A stretch of DNA of 40,403 nt from Paracidovorax anthurii (GTDB taxonomy: Bacteria > Pseudomonadota > Gammaproteobacteria > Burkholderiales > Burkholderiaceae_C): positions 1 to 40,403 of the forward strand of contig NZ_QLTA01000047.1 in assembly GCF_003269065.1 (NCBI RefSeq), written 5' to 3'. Shown here one piece after another: positions 9,192-19,111 of this stretch. Each line of letters begins with the position of its first letter. The stretch's first letter is position 1. The notes beneath the pieces are model-generated. The model had not been told where the DNA came from, did not search any database, and saw nothing but the letters and a program-made list of their open reading frames with translations. A program made the translations under genes and the position numbers.

Positions 9192-10199
9192 ATGAACATT
9201 GTCATTCTCGACGACTACCAGGACGCCGTGCGCAAGCTCCATTGCGCCGCCCGCCTCGACCCCTATTCCGCCAAGGTCTACACCAACACCGTCAAGGGCC
9301 TGGGCCAGCTGTCGATCCGGCTCAAGGACGCCGACGTCATCGTGCTGATCCGCGAGCGCACCCACATCACGCGCCAGCTGGTCGAAAAACTGCCCCGCCT
9401 CAAGATGATCGCGCAGACCGGCAAGCTCGGCTCGCACGTGGACGTGGCGGCCTGCACCGAGCGCGGCATCGCCGTCGCCGAGGGCGTGGGCTCGCCCGTC
9501 GCGCCGGCCGAACTCGCCTGGGCCCTCACCATGGCGGCCATGCGGCGCCTGCCGCAGTACATCGCCAACCTCAAGCACGGGGCATGGCAGCAGTCCGGCC
9601 TGCGCTCGGCCTCCATGCCGCCCAATTTCGGCATCGGCGCGGTGCTGCGCGGCAAGACGCTGGGCATCTGGGGCTACGGCCGCATCGGGCAGATCGTGGC
9701 GGGCTATGGCCGCGCCTTCGGCATGAACGTGCGGGTCTGGGGGCGCGAAGCCTCGCGCGCCCAGGCCCTCAGCGATGGCCTGCAGGTGGCCAGCACGCGT
9801 GAGGAATTCTTCGCGCAGTGCGACGTGATCTCGCTGCACCTGCGGCTCAACGACGAGACCCGGGGCATCGTGCGGCTGGAAGACCTGTCCACCATGAAGC
9901 CCACCGCCCTGCTGGTCAACACCTCGCGGGCCGAGCTGATCGAGCCCGACGCGCTCATCGCCGCGCTCAACCGGGGCCGCCCCGGCATGGCCGCCGTGGA
10001 CGTGTTCGAGAGCGAGCCCATCCTGCAAGGCCACGCGCTGCTGCGCCTGGAGAACTGCATCTGCACCCCCCACATCGGCTACGTGGAGCAGGACAGCTAC
10101 GAGCTGTACTTCGGCGCGGCCTTCGACAACGTCGTCAACTACATCCGGGGCACACCCACCAACATCGTCAACCCGGGAGCGCTGCAGGTACGGCGCTGA
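9192..10199 (+). CDS. D-2-hydroxyacid dehydrogenase family protein
   Basis: A 335-residue NAD-dependent 2-hydroxyacid dehydrogenase of the phosphoglycerate/glycerate dehydrogenase group. The cofactor-binding motif is GIWGYGRIGQIVAGYGRAFG. Substrate and catalytic residues are the Arg of LVNTSRAELI, the Glu of VDVFESEP and the His of CTPHIGY. Two in-frame ATGs are close together (9183 and 9192); the second directly precedes the first beta strand, MNIVILDDYQDAV, and is preferred, but 9183 is possible. The substrate is not deducible. A palindromic terminator follows at 10287. Confidence 0.9.
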   Translation: MNIVILDDYQDAVRKLHCAARLDPYSAKVYTNTVKGLGQLSIRLKDADVIVLIRERTHITRQLVEKLPRLKMIAQTGKLGSHVDVAACTERGIAVAEGVGSPVAPAELAWALTMAAMRRLPQYIANLKHGAWQQSGLRSASMPPNFGIGAVLRGKTLGIWGYGRIGQIVAGYGRAFGMNVRVWGREASRAQALSDGLQVASTREEFFAQCDVISLHLRLNDETRGIVRLEDLSTMKPTALLVNTSRAELIEPDALIAALNRGRPGMAAVDVFESEPILQGHALLRLENCICTPHIGYVEQDSYELYFGAAFDNVVNYIRGTPTNIVNPGALQVRR

Positions 10200-10283
10200 C
10201 CCGCGGACCGCGCTGAAAAGACCGGCACACCCACCCGCTCCTCCCCAAGGGAACGCTTTTCACCCCGGGCAGCCAGGCAACGA

Positions 10284-10318
10284 AAAAAGGCCTCCGCATG
10301 CGGAGGCCTTCTTCTTTT
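10284..10318. terminator. Bidirectional rho-independent terminator
   Basis: A perfect 24-bp palindrome at 10287-10310 (half-site AAGGCCTCCGCA) is flanked by an A run on the left and CTTCTTTT on the right. It can therefore end transcription of the dehydrogenase on the plus strand and of the amino-acid binding protein gene on the minus strand. Confidence 0.88.
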
Positions 10319-10340
10319 CGGCGAGCCGATCGGCGGGCGA

Positions 10341-11471
10341 TCAGTTCAGCGGGGTCTTCTTGCCGTCCTTGTACACGTACAGCGTGATGGCGGGGTTCTT
10401 CAGTTCGCCGTTGGGCTCGAAGGCGATGTTGGCCGTCACGCCCTTGTAGTTGGACTTCTGCAGCTCGGGGATGTACACCTTGGGGTCCCACGAGTTGGCG
10501 CGCTTCATCGCATCGACCAGCAGCATGGTGGCGTCGTAGGTGTAGGGGCTGTACACCTGGAACTGGTTGGGGTACTTGGCGTCGTACTTGGCCTTCCAGG
10601 CGGTGCCGCCGGGCATCTTGGCCAGCGAGGCGCCGCCTTCGGCGCAGACCACGTTGGCCAGCGTCTTGGCGCCCGCGGCCAGCTTGGCCACTTCTGCCGT
10701 ACAGATGCCGTCGCCGCCGAAGTACTTCACGTTGGCCATGCCCAGCTGCTCCATCTGGCGCAGCATCGGGCCGGCTTGGGGGTCCATGCCGCCGTAGAAG
10801 ATCGCGTCGGGGTTCTTGGACTTGATGGCGGTCAGGATCGCCATGAAGTCGGTGGCCTTGTCGGTCGTGAACTGCTCGTCCACCACCTTGATGCCCTTCG
10901 TGGCGGCGGTCTTCTTGAAGACGTCGGCCACGCCCTGGCCATAGGCCGTGCGGTCGTCGATGATGGCAACGGACTTGAGCTTCAGCGTGTCGGCCGCATA
11001 GGCCGCCAGGCCCGCGCCCAGGGCGTTGTCGTTCGCGATGATGCGGAACGTGGTCTTGTAGCCGGGCTTGGTCAGGTTGGGGTTGGTGGCGGCGCCGGTG
11101 ACGTGCGGGATGCCGCAGTCGTTGTACACCTTCGACGCAGGGATCGTGGTGCCGGAATTCAGATGGCCGACCACGCCGGCGACCTTGGCGTCGCACAGCT
11201 TCTGGGCTGCGGCCGTGCCCTGCTTGGGATCGGCGGCATCGTCTTCGGCCTGCAGCTCGAACTTGATCTTCTTGCCGGCGATCGTGACACCCTGGGCATT
11301 CAGTTCTTCGACGGCCATGCGCGCGCCGTTTTCGTTGTCCTTGCCGTAGTGAGCCTGCGGGCCAGAAACCGGTCCCACGTGGCCGATCTTCACCACCTGC
11401 TCTTGTGCGGAGGCGATACCGGCAACAGCCGCGATAGCGGCAACCACGGTCAGTTTCAACTTCAATTGCAT
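10341..11471 (-). CDS. Branched-chain amino acid ABC transporter substrate-binding protein
   Basis: A 376-residue periplasmic binding protein of the LivJ/LivK class. Residues 1-24 are a signal peptide ending AGIASA before QEQVVKIG. The mature protein shows the family pattern IGHVGPVSGPQAHYGKDNENGARMAVEELNAQG, then HLNSGTTIPASKVYNDCGIPHVTGAATNP and FRIIANDNALGAG. ATG at 11471 is chosen over an upstream ATG at 11483 because ATGGAG lies about 7 bases before it and the signal peptide begins there. No liv permease or ATPase genes are adjacent, so it probably supplies a transporter encoded elsewhere. Confidence 0.92.
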   Translation of the reverse strand: MQLKLKLTVVAAIAAVAGIASAQEQVVKIGHVGPVSGPQAHYGKDNENGARMAVEELNAQGVTIAGKKIKFELQAEDDAADPKQGTAAAQKLCDAKVAGVVGHLNSGTTIPASKVYNDCGIPHVTGAATNPNLTKPGYKTTFRIIANDNALGAGLAAYAADTLKLKSVAIIDDRTAYGQGVADVFKKTAATKGIKVVDEQFTTDKATDFMAILTAIKSKNPDAIFYGGMDPQAGPMLRQMEQLGMANVKYFGGDGICTAEVAKLAAGAKTLANVVCAEGGASLAKMPGGTAWKAKYDAKYPNQFQVYSPYTYDATMLLVDAMKRANSWDPKVYIPELQKSNYKGVTANIAFEPNGELKNPAITLYVYKDGKKTPLN

Positions 11472-11493
11472 ATGAATCTCCATAAAGGGTGAT

Positions 11494-11520
11494 CGCTGAG
11501 AACCTTCTTTTCCCTCAGCG
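11494..11520 (-). promoter_or_regulatory. Hairpin in the leader of the amino-acid binding protein gene
   Basis: Perfect 7-bp arms CGCTGAG/CTCAGCG separated by 13 bases lie 23 bp upstream of the start codon, so they would fall in the 5' leader of the mRNA. It could affect stability or translation, or be an operator. No known riboswitch was recognised. Confidence 0.35.
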
Positions 11521-11618
11521 CCGGAAACATATCGCAATTTGTGGGCCAGGGCACCCGTGGATGCGAGCAGATGTGATCTAAAACCACAGGGGAATACCCT
11601 GTAGTCCCGGCAACGAAG

Positions 11619-12068
11619 TCAGCGTGCGTCAGCCCCGGGCTGCATTCCCAGCTCTTCGGCCACGGCCTCGTAGACGGCATGGCGCACCACGGCCTCGACC
11701 TCCTCGCGCAGGCGCGGCACCATCGAGCGGGTCTGCTCCTGAACCACCGTGGCGATGGCCTCGCGCAGCCGCTGGTCCAGCACCACGTCGACGCGCTGGA
11801 TGATGCGGTGGATCACCACCTCCTCGATGCCCGCAAGGTCCGGCATGGCCGCCTTCGGCTCTGCCGCCACGGCCGGCGCCGGCACGACGGGCTGCCTCGG
11901 CACCGGGCGCTCCGGCTCCGGGCGGGGCGCCGCCGGGGCCACGGCCGCGCCGGACGCACCACGCCACGGCGGCTGCCCCACGACGGGTGGCCGCCCATCG
12001 GCGACCTGCACCACATCGGTGAGCGTGGGCACGAACCTGGGAGGTGTCTTCGGCGGCTGTGCGGCCAT
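11619..12068 (-). CDS. Hypothetical protein downstream of holC
   Basis: A 149-residue protein I do not recognise. Residues 1-75 are rich in Pro, Ala and Arg and look disordered. Residues ~80-140 look like an amphipathic helical segment (IEEVVIHRIIQRVDVVLDQR, then VVQEQTRSMVPRLREEVEAV) with no membrane helix or signal peptide. The start ATG lies 3 bp after the holC stop, so it is almost certainly translated as the last gene of a pepA-holC operon. This suggests a small cytoplasmic protein, perhaps self-associating through its helical end. No function can be assigned. Confidence 0.65.
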   Translation of the reverse strand: MAAQPPKTPPRFVPTLTDVVQVADGRPPVVGQPPWRGASGAAVAPAAPRPEPERPVPRQPVVPAPAVAAEPKAAMPDLAGIEEVVIHRIIQRVDVVLDQRLREAIATVVQEQTRSMVPRLREEVEAVVRHAVYEAVAEELGMQPGADAR

Positions 12069-12071
12069 GGC

Positions 12072-12506
12072 TCAAGCTCCCTTGAGGACGAGATCGTGGC
12101 GCACGATCTCGTAGCCGCGCTGCGCGTAATGGCGCCAGCGCTCGCGCGCTCCCGCGCGGTCGGCTTCGTCATGGGCGCTCACCACCTCCACCAGCCGGGC
12201 AAAGCGCTCGAAGCCCGGAGGCACCTGCGCGCCGAGGTTCAGCAGCACGCCGTCATGGCCGCACTCGCGCGGATCGGGGGCCAGCAGCACCGGCGACGCA
12301 TCGCGCAGCTCCGGGTCGTCCTGCTGCCGGCAGTGGGCGACGAAGTCCTGCGGCCCCATGGCCCACAGCGCCCGGTCGAGCTCATCGAGCATCGGCACGG
12401 GCCCCGTGATCACCAGCCGCGCATCGCTGCGCAAGGCCTTGCGGGCGAACCGGCAGGCATAGGCCAGCTTGTCGGGCGCGTTGAAGTGAAAGGCGATCTC
12501 GGTCAT
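12072..12506 (-). CDS. holC: DNA polymerase III subunit chi
   Basis: A 144-residue HolC protein, the clamp-loader-associated subunit that links the polymerase III holoenzyme to single-strand binding protein. It starts MTEIAFHFNAPDKLAYACRFARKALRS and contains the usual MLDELDRALWAMGPQDFVAHC and VLLAPDPRECGHDGVLLNLG segments, ending in FARLVEVVSAHDEADRAGARERWRHYAQRGYE. The frame continues upstream through pepA in another phase; ATG at 12506 gives the family N-terminus. It lies 32 bp after pepA, the classic pepA-holC arrangement of proteobacteria. Confidence 0.93.
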   Translation of the reverse strand: MTEIAFHFNAPDKLAYACRFARKALRSDARLVITGPVPMLDELDRALWAMGPQDFVAHCRQQDDPELRDASPVLLAPDPRECGHDGVLLNLGAQVPPGFERFARLVEVVSAHDEADRAGARERWRHYAQRGYEIVRHDLVLKGA

Positions 12507-12538
12507 GCCGGGCCGGGTGCCATGGATGGCGGCAACGC

Positions 12539-14050
<1,512 letters not shown>

Positions 14051-14073
14051 AATCAGCGTTTTCCTTCGAGCCA

Positions 14074-15171
14074 ATGTTATTCGATTCATCCATTCGCAAG
14101 GAGCTGGCCCGCAGCTTCGGCGCGACCCTGGTGGTGCTGGTCACCGTGGTCATGACCATGATGCTGATCCGCACGCTCGGCCAGGCCTCGCGCGGCAGCG
14201 TGAACCCCTCGGACGTGATGCTCGTGATGGGCTTCACCGTGCTGGGCCAGTTGCCCACCATTCTCTCCCTGAGCCTGTTCGTGGCCGTGGTCAGCACGCT
14301 GTCGCGCATGTACCGCGACAGCGAGATGGTGATCTGGTTCGCCAGCGGGCGCGGCATGCTCAACCTGCTGGCGCCGCTGCTGCGCTTCGCCTGGCCCGTG
14401 ATGCTGGTGATCGCCACCCTCGCCCTCCTGATCTGGCCCTGGGCCAACCAGCAGATCCAGGAGCTGAAAGTGCAGTACGAACAGCGCGGCGACGTGGACC
14501 GCATCGCGCCGGGTGAATTCCAGGAGTCCGCCAACGGCAGCCGGGTCTTCTTCATCGACCGAGAAACCCCCGACGAGCAGCAGGCCACCAACGTCTTCAT
14601 CGCATCGACCGAGCGGGGCCGCGAGATCGTCACCTCCGCCCGCAGCGCGCGGCTCGAAATCCAGGGCACCCAGCGCATGGCGCTGCTCAGCGACGGCCAG
14701 CGCCTCGAAACCACCGTCGACAAGCCGGGGCTCAAGGTGAGCGAATTCACCGAGTACGGCACGCGCGTGGGCTCCGCGCCGCTCGGGCCGGCCGACGACG
14801 TGGCCGTCAAGACACGCTCCACGCGGGATCTGTTCGCCTCCAGCGATCCGGCGTTCCGCGCGGAAATCGGCTGGCGCTTCGGCCTGGCCTTCGCGGCCCT
14901 GAACTTCGTCATCATGGGCCTGGCCGTCGCCAGCGCCAATCCACGCGCGGCGCGCAGCACCAGCCTCGTGTTCGCGCTGTTCTCGTTCGTCGTGTACTAC
15001 AACCTCATGACGCTGGGCCAGAGCTGGGTCGGCTCGGGCCGCATGGGCCTGAGCGCCTTCATGGTGCTGCTGCATGGAGGCACGCTGGCCCTGGCCCTGG
15101 GTGTGCTGGTCGCGCGCCACAACCGATGGTCGCCCGGCATGCTGTGGCAACGCGCAAGGAAGCCGGCATGA
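14074..15171 (+). CDS. lptF: LPS export ABC transporter permease LptF
   Basis: A 365-residue inner-membrane permease of the LptB2FG complex, which extracts lipopolysaccharide from the inner membrane and passes it to LptC/LptA. Three N-terminal helices, a periplasmic beta-jellyroll domain (~residues 115-260, including [19 protein letters not shown]) and three C-terminal helices follow the family plan. The first helix is preceded by [16 protein letters not shown]. The stop overlaps the lptG start as ATGA, so the two are translationally coupled. The upstream gap to divergent pepA is only 23 bp, leaving no room for a conventional promoter between the genes. Confidence 0.94.
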   Translation: MLFDSSIRKELARSFGATLVVLVTVVMTMMLIRTLGQASRGSVNPSDVMLVMGFTVLGQLPTILSLSLFVAVVSTLSRMYRDSEMVIWFASGRGMLNLLAPLLRFAWPVMLVIATLALLIWPWANQQIQELKVQYEQRGDVDRIAPGEFQESANGSRVFFIDRETPDEQQATNVFIASTERGREIVTSARSARLEIQGTQRMALLSDGQRLETTVDKPGLKVSEFTEYGTRVGSAPLGPADDVAVKTRSTRDLFASSDPAFRAEIGWRFGLAFAALNFVIMGLAVASANPRAARSTSLVFALFSFVVYYNLMTLGQSWVGSGRMGLSAFMVLLHGGTLALALGVLVARHNRWSPGMLWQRARKPA

Positions 15172-16271
15172 AAACCATCCGAGGGCTCATCTATCGCGAG
15201 GCCGTGGCGGCCGTCGCGTTCGTCACGCTGGGCTTCCTGGCCCTGTTCTTCTTCTTCGACATGGTGGACGAGCTGCGCTGGGTCGGGCGCGCCGGCACGG
15301 ACGGCTACCAGGTGTCGCACGCGCTGATGTTCGTCGCGCTCAGCATCCCCAGCCACCTCTACGAACTGCTGCCGATCACGGTGCTCATCGGCACCATCTT
15401 CGTGATGGCCCGCTTCGCGCAAAGCTCCGAGTTCACGATCATGCGCACCAGCGGGCTGGGCCCCTGGCGGGCCCTGCGCACCCTGCTGGTGCTCGGCTGC
15501 GCCTTCGTGCTGCTCACGTTCGCGGTGGGCGACTATCTCGCGCCGGCCACCGACCGGCTGGCGCAGCTCGTCAAGGCGCGCCACCTGGGGCAGCTCACCT
15601 CGGGGGCCACCGGCGCCTGGCTCAAGGAGCGCCAGGGGAACCACTCCGTCGCGGTGAACGTGCGCGCGCTGGGCCCCGATGGCGGCATGCGCAATGTGCG
15701 CGTCTTCGAGTTCGACGGCGAAGGCCGCGTGGCCTCCACCCTCCAGGCCGCCACGGGCGAATTCGGCCAGGGCGGCTGGGACCTGCACGAGGTGAAGCGC
15801 AGCATTTTCCACCGCCGCGGAGAAGCCGAGGCGCGCGTGGAGCGGCTGCAGGAAGCCAGCCTGCACTGGCCCACCCACATCAGCAGCGACATGGTGTCGG
15901 CCTCGCTGCTCAAGCCCGACCGCATGGCCACCATCGACCTGTTCCAGTACATCCGGCACCTGGAGTCCAACGGGCAATCCGCCCAGAAGTACGAGATCGA
16001 GTTCTGGCGCAAGGTGTTCTACCCCCTGAGCTGCCTGGTGATGGTCGTCCTCTCGCTGCCGTTCGCCTACCTGCATTTCCGCTCGGGCGGCATCGCGGGC
16101 TACGTGTTCGGCGGCGTGATGGCGGGCATCAGCTTCTTCCTGCTGAACAACGTGTTCGGCTACGCGGGCAACCTGCAGAACTGGTCTCCCTGGCTCACCG
16201 CCGCAGCGCCGGGCATCATTTATTCCCTGCTCTCGCTGGCCGCCTTCGGATGGCTGGTGCTGCGGCGCTGA
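15168..16271 (+). CDS. lptG: LPS export ABC transporter permease LptG
   Basis: A 367-residue partner of LptF with the same layout: N-terminal helices ([25 protein letters not shown]), the coupling-loop region MARFAQSSEFTIMRTSG, a periplasmic domain at ~100-270 and C-terminal helices starting at FYPLSCLVMVVLSLPFAYLHFRS. The start ATG at 15168 overlaps the lptF stop by 4 bp. An upstream in-frame start (15126) is inside lptF and not needed. Confidence 0.94.
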   Translation: MKTIRGLIYREAVAAVAFVTLGFLALFFFFDMVDELRWVGRAGTDGYQVSHALMFVALSIPSHLYELLPITVLIGTIFVMARFAQSSEFTIMRTSGLGPWRALRTLLVLGCAFVLLTFAVGDYLAPATDRLAQLVKARHLGQLTSGATGAWLKERQGNHSVAVNVRALGPDGGMRNVRVFEFDGEGRVASTLQAATGEFGQGGWDLHEVKRSIFHRRGEAEARVERLQEASLHWPTHISSDMVSASLLKPDRMATIDLFQYIRHLESNGQSAQKYEIEFWRKVFYPLSCLVMVVLSLPFAYLHFRSGGIAGYVFGGVMAGISFFLLNNVFGYAGNLQNWSPWLTAAAPGIIYSLLSLAAFGWLVLRR

Positions 16272-16286
16272 GGCCGCGCGTCCCCC

Positions 16287-16679
16287 ATGCACCACTCCGA
16301 GACCCCGGAAGGCGGCGCGCGGCGCGGCGTCGTGCTGTTCGCCCACGGTTCCCGCGACCCGCTGTGGCGCGCGCCGATCGAGGCCGTCGAGGCGCTGCTG
16401 CGCGCGCGCAGCCCGGAGCTGGCGGTGCGGTGCGCCTACCTCGAACTGAGCGAGCCCGATCTCCCAGCCGCGGTGGGCAGCCTGGTGGCGTGCGGCGTGC
16501 GGCGCATCACCGTGGTGCCAATGTTCCTGGGAACCGGCAAGCACGCGCGGGAAGACCTCCCCCTCATCGTGGAGGGGCTGCGCGCCAAACACCCCGGCGC
16601 CTCCATCGCCGTGCAGGGTGCGATCGGCGAAGACCCGCGCATGACGGCGCTCATGGCCTCGATCGCGGGCGAGGGCTGA
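16287..16679 (+). CDS. cbiX: CbiX-type sirohydrochlorin chelatase
   Basis: A 130-residue short-form CbiX/SirB-like class II chelatase, which inserts Fe2+ (siroheme) or Co2+ (cobalamin route) into sirohydrochlorin. The two metal-binding histidines are His20 (LFAHGSRDP) and His86 (GTGKHAREDLP), and the AYLELSEPDLP motif lies between them. This small form works as a homodimer. It begins 15 bp after lptG and may be read from the same transcript. The next gene is cysB; because siroheme is the cofactor of sulfite reductase, ferrochelatase activity in sulfur assimilation is the more likely role, by inference from context. Confidence 0.88.
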   Translation: MHHSETPEGGARRGVVLFAHGSRDPLWRAPIEAVEALLRARSPELAVRCAYLELSEPDLPAAVGSLVACGVRRITVVPMFLGTGKHAREDLPLIVEGLRAKHPGASIAVQGAIGEDPRMTALMASIAGEG

Positions 16680-16771
16680 CGCCCCCTCCCCGCCCAGGGG
16701 CCTGAACACGGACGCCCCTCCAGGCAGCCACGAAGCGGCTCGCTTTTGCGCGCACCCTTAGACGGCTGCAG

Positions 16772-16790
16772 CATAATGACAATCACTCTT
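16772..16790 (+). promoter_or_regulatory. Candidate Fur-box-like sequence upstream of cysB
   Basis: CATAATGACAATCACTCTT matches the 19-bp Fur box consensus at 14 of 19 positions (the ATAATGA and AATCA cores are intact). It lies 14 bp before the cysB start codon, where a bound repressor would block transcription. It also contains a CATAAT that could serve as a -10 element. Only by-eye matching supports this. Confidence 0.35.
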
Positions 16791-16804
16791 AGCAGCAATC
16801 GGAT

Positions 16805-17746
16805 ATGAATCTGCACCAATTCCGCTTCGTCCAGGAAGCCGCACGCCGCAACCTCAACCTCACCGAGGCCGCGAAAGCGCTCCACACCTCGCAGCCCGGG
16901 GTGTCCAAGGCCATCATCGAACTGGAAGAGGAATTGGGCGTCGATATCTTCGCGCGCCACGGCAAGCGGCTCAAACGCATCACCGAGCCCGGGCAGCATG
17001 TGCTCAAGAGCATCGAACTCATCATGCGCGAGGTGGGCAACCTCAAGCGCATCGGCGAGCAGTTCAGCGCGCAGGACAGCGGCACGCTGAGCATCGCCAC
17101 CACCCACACCCAGGCGCGCTACGTGCTGCCGGTGCCGGTCGCGAAGCTGCGCGAGGCCTACCCCAAGGTCAATATCAGCCTCCACCAGGCCACGCCGCAC
17201 GAGGTGGCCCGCATGGTGATCGACGAGGTGGCGGAGATCGGCATGGCCACCGAGTCGCTGGCGGACTACCCGGATCTGGTCACCCTGCCCTGCTACGAAT
17301 GGCAGCACGTGCTGGTGATGCCCAACGACCATCCGCTGGCCCAGAAGGAGCGGCTGAACGTGGACGACATCGCCCATGAATCGCTCATCACCTACCACCC
17401 CTCCTTCACGGGCCGGGGCAAGATCGACCAGGCCTTCGCCGCGCGCAAGCTGCAGCCGCGCATCGTGCTGGAGGCCATCGATTCCGACGTCATCAAGACC
17501 TACGTGCGACTGGGCCTGGGCGTGGGCATCGTGGCCGAGATGGCCATGCGCGACGACCCGCTCGGGGATCTGGTCGTGCGGCCCGTGGGCCACCTGTTCG
17601 GCCAGAGCGTGGCGCGCGTGGCGTTCAAGCGCGGAGCCTATCTGCGCAACTTCGTGTACCGCTTCGCCGAACTGCTGAGCGACCGGCTCAGCCGGGAGCT
17701 CATCGCGCGCGCCATGTCCGGCCACGTGAACGACTACGAACTCTGA
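16805..17746 (+). CDS. cysB: CysB-type LysR family transcriptional regulator
   Basis: A 313-residue LysR regulator very like CysB, which controls sulfate assimilation genes in response to N-acetylserine and sulfide. It starts MNLHQFRFVQEAARRNLNLTEAAKALHTSQPGVSKAI (winged helix-turn-helix, residues 1-60). The effector domain has the CysB features SIATTHTQARYVLP, HPLAQKERLNVDDIAHESLITYHPSFTGR and DVIKTYVRLGLGVGIVAEMA. It is full length. The neighbouring chelatase gene fits a sulfur/siroheme theme. It could also be a Cbl-type paralogue. Confidence 0.9.
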   Translation: MNLHQFRFVQEAARRNLNLTEAAKALHTSQPGVSKAIIELEEELGVDIFARHGKRLKRITEPGQHVLKSIELIMREVGNLKRIGEQFSAQDSGTLSIATTHTQARYVLPVPVAKLREAYPKVNISLHQATPHEVARMVIDEVAEIGMATESLADYPDLVTLPCYEWQHVLVMPNDHPLAQKERLNVDDIAHESLITYHPSFTGRGKIDQAFAARKLQPRIVLEAIDSDVIKTYVRLGLGVGIVAEMAMRDDPLGDLVVRPVGHLFGQSVARVAFKRGAYLRNFVYRFAELLSDRLSRELIARAMSGHVNDYEL

Positions 17747-17793
17747 TCCGCCGGCCGCCCCTCCCATCGCATCGCATCGCACCCCACGCTCCC

Positions 17794-18966
17794 ATGACGA
17801 CACCCAACGCCGCCGCGCGCACGCCGGCCCTCGCGAGCAAGCTGCCCCGCGTGGGCACCACGATCTTCTCCGTCATGTCCGCCCTGGCAGCGGAACACAG
17901 TGCAGTGAACCTCGGCCAGGGATTCCCCGACTTCGACTGCGATCCCGCGCTGGTGGAGGCGGTGCATGGCGCCATGCGCGCGGGGCACAACCAGTACCCG
18001 CCGATGCCCGGGGCGCCCGCGCTGCGCGAGGCCGTGGCGCGCAAGATCGGTGCCTTGCACGGACGCGCGTACGACGCCAATGCCGAGATCACCATCACCG
18101 CCGGCGCCACGCAGGCCATCCTCACGGCCATCCTGGCCGTGGTGCATGCGGGCGACGAGGTGATCGTTCTCGACCCCTGCTACGACAGCTACGTGCCCAA
18201 CGTGGAACTGGCCGGCGGCACGGCGGTGCGGGTGCCGCTCACGCCCGGCACGTTCCGGCCCGACTTCGGCAGGATCGCCGCCGCCATCACGCCCCGCACG
18301 CGCGCGCTCATCCTCAACACGCCCCACAACCCGAGCGCCACCGTCTGGACGGCGGAGGACATGCGCACGCTGGAGGCGCTGCTCGCCCCGACCGACGTGC
18401 TCGTCATCAGCGACGAGGTGTACGAGCACATGGTGTTCGACGGCGCCGAGCACCAGAGCGCGGCGCGCTTCCCCGGGCTGGCCGCGCGCGCCTTCATCAT
18501 CTCCAGCTTCGGCAAAACCTTCCACGTGACGGGCTGGAAGGTGGGCACCGTGGCGGCCCCCGCCGCGCTGACGGCCGAGTTTCGCAAAGTGCACCAGTTC
18601 AACGTGTTCACCGTGAACACGCCCATGCAGCACGGGCTGGCGGCGTACCTGTCCGACCCCGCGCCCTATCTGCAGTTGCCGGCCTTCTACCAGGCCAAGC
18701 GCGACCTGTTCCGCCAGGGCCTGGAGGGCTCCCGCCTGCGGCTGCTGCCCAGCACCGGGAGCTACTTCCAGTGCGTGGACATCTCGGAGGTGACCGGCCT
18801 GGGGGAGGCCGACTTCTGCCAATGGCTGACGCGCGAGATCGGCGTGGCGGCCATTCCGCTGTCCGCTTTCTATGGCGACGGCTTCGATCAGCGGGTGGTG
18901 CGCTTTTGCTTTGCGAAGCGAGATGAGACGCTGCGCGAAGCGTTGTCACGGCTGCGCCGGCTCTGA
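17794..18966 (+). CDS. PLP-dependent aminotransferase, methionine aminotransferase (YbdL-like)
   Basis: A 390-residue class I/II aminotransferase. The Schiff-base lysine is Lys241 in [13 protein letters not shown]. Other landmarks are [13 protein letters not shown] near the N-terminus, the ITAGATQAI cofactor segment, NTPHNPSA and [10 protein letters not shown], ending with [15 protein letters not shown]. The pattern [12 protein letters not shown] with the QGFPDF start is characteristic of the YbdL/kynurenine aminotransferase-like group that prefers methionine in the salvage pathway; other hydrophobic or aromatic amino acids are possible. The last ~20 bp overlap the frameshifted tail of the convergent mmsA frame. 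Confidence 0.87.
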   Translation: MTTPNAAARTPALASKLPRVGTTIFSVMSALAAEHSAVNLGQGFPDFDCDPALVEAVHGAMRAGHNQYPPMPGAPALREAVARKIGALHGRAYDANAEITITAGATQAILTAILAVVHAGDEVIVLDPCYDSYVPNVELAGGTAVRVPLTPGTFRPDFGRIAAAITPRTRALILNTPHNPSATVWTAEDMRTLEALLAPTDVLVISDEVYEHMVFDGAEHQSAARFPGLAARAFIISSFGKTFHVTGWKVGTVAAPAALTAEFRKVHQFNVFTVNTPMQHGLAAYLSDPAPYLQLPAFYQAKRDLFRQGLEGSRLRLLPSTGSYFQCVDISEVTGLGEADFCQWLTREIGVAAIPLSAFYGDGFDQRVVRFCFAKRDETLREALSRLRRL

Positions 18967-19111
18967 TCCGGCACGGTGCCTGGAACGTACCCGCGTTGCA
19001 ACCACGTGCCGGTGATCGCAAGGCGCGGGCCAGGATCGCCCCAGGCCCATTTCGCATACCGCATGCGCGTCGGGCCAGCGGAGCGGCCCCTTCCCACAGG
19101 CCCGATGCCAT

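Noticed and set aside
8814-10073. N-terminal extension of the acyl-CoA ligase frame by 420 codons
   Set aside because: It runs antisense to the 2-hydroxyacid dehydrogenase and adds low-complexity sequence; the family N-terminus starts at 8813.
18946-19111. C-terminal extension of the mmsA frame by ~55 codons
   Set aside because: It exists only because of the one-base shift; the other phase restores the normal family ending at 19112.
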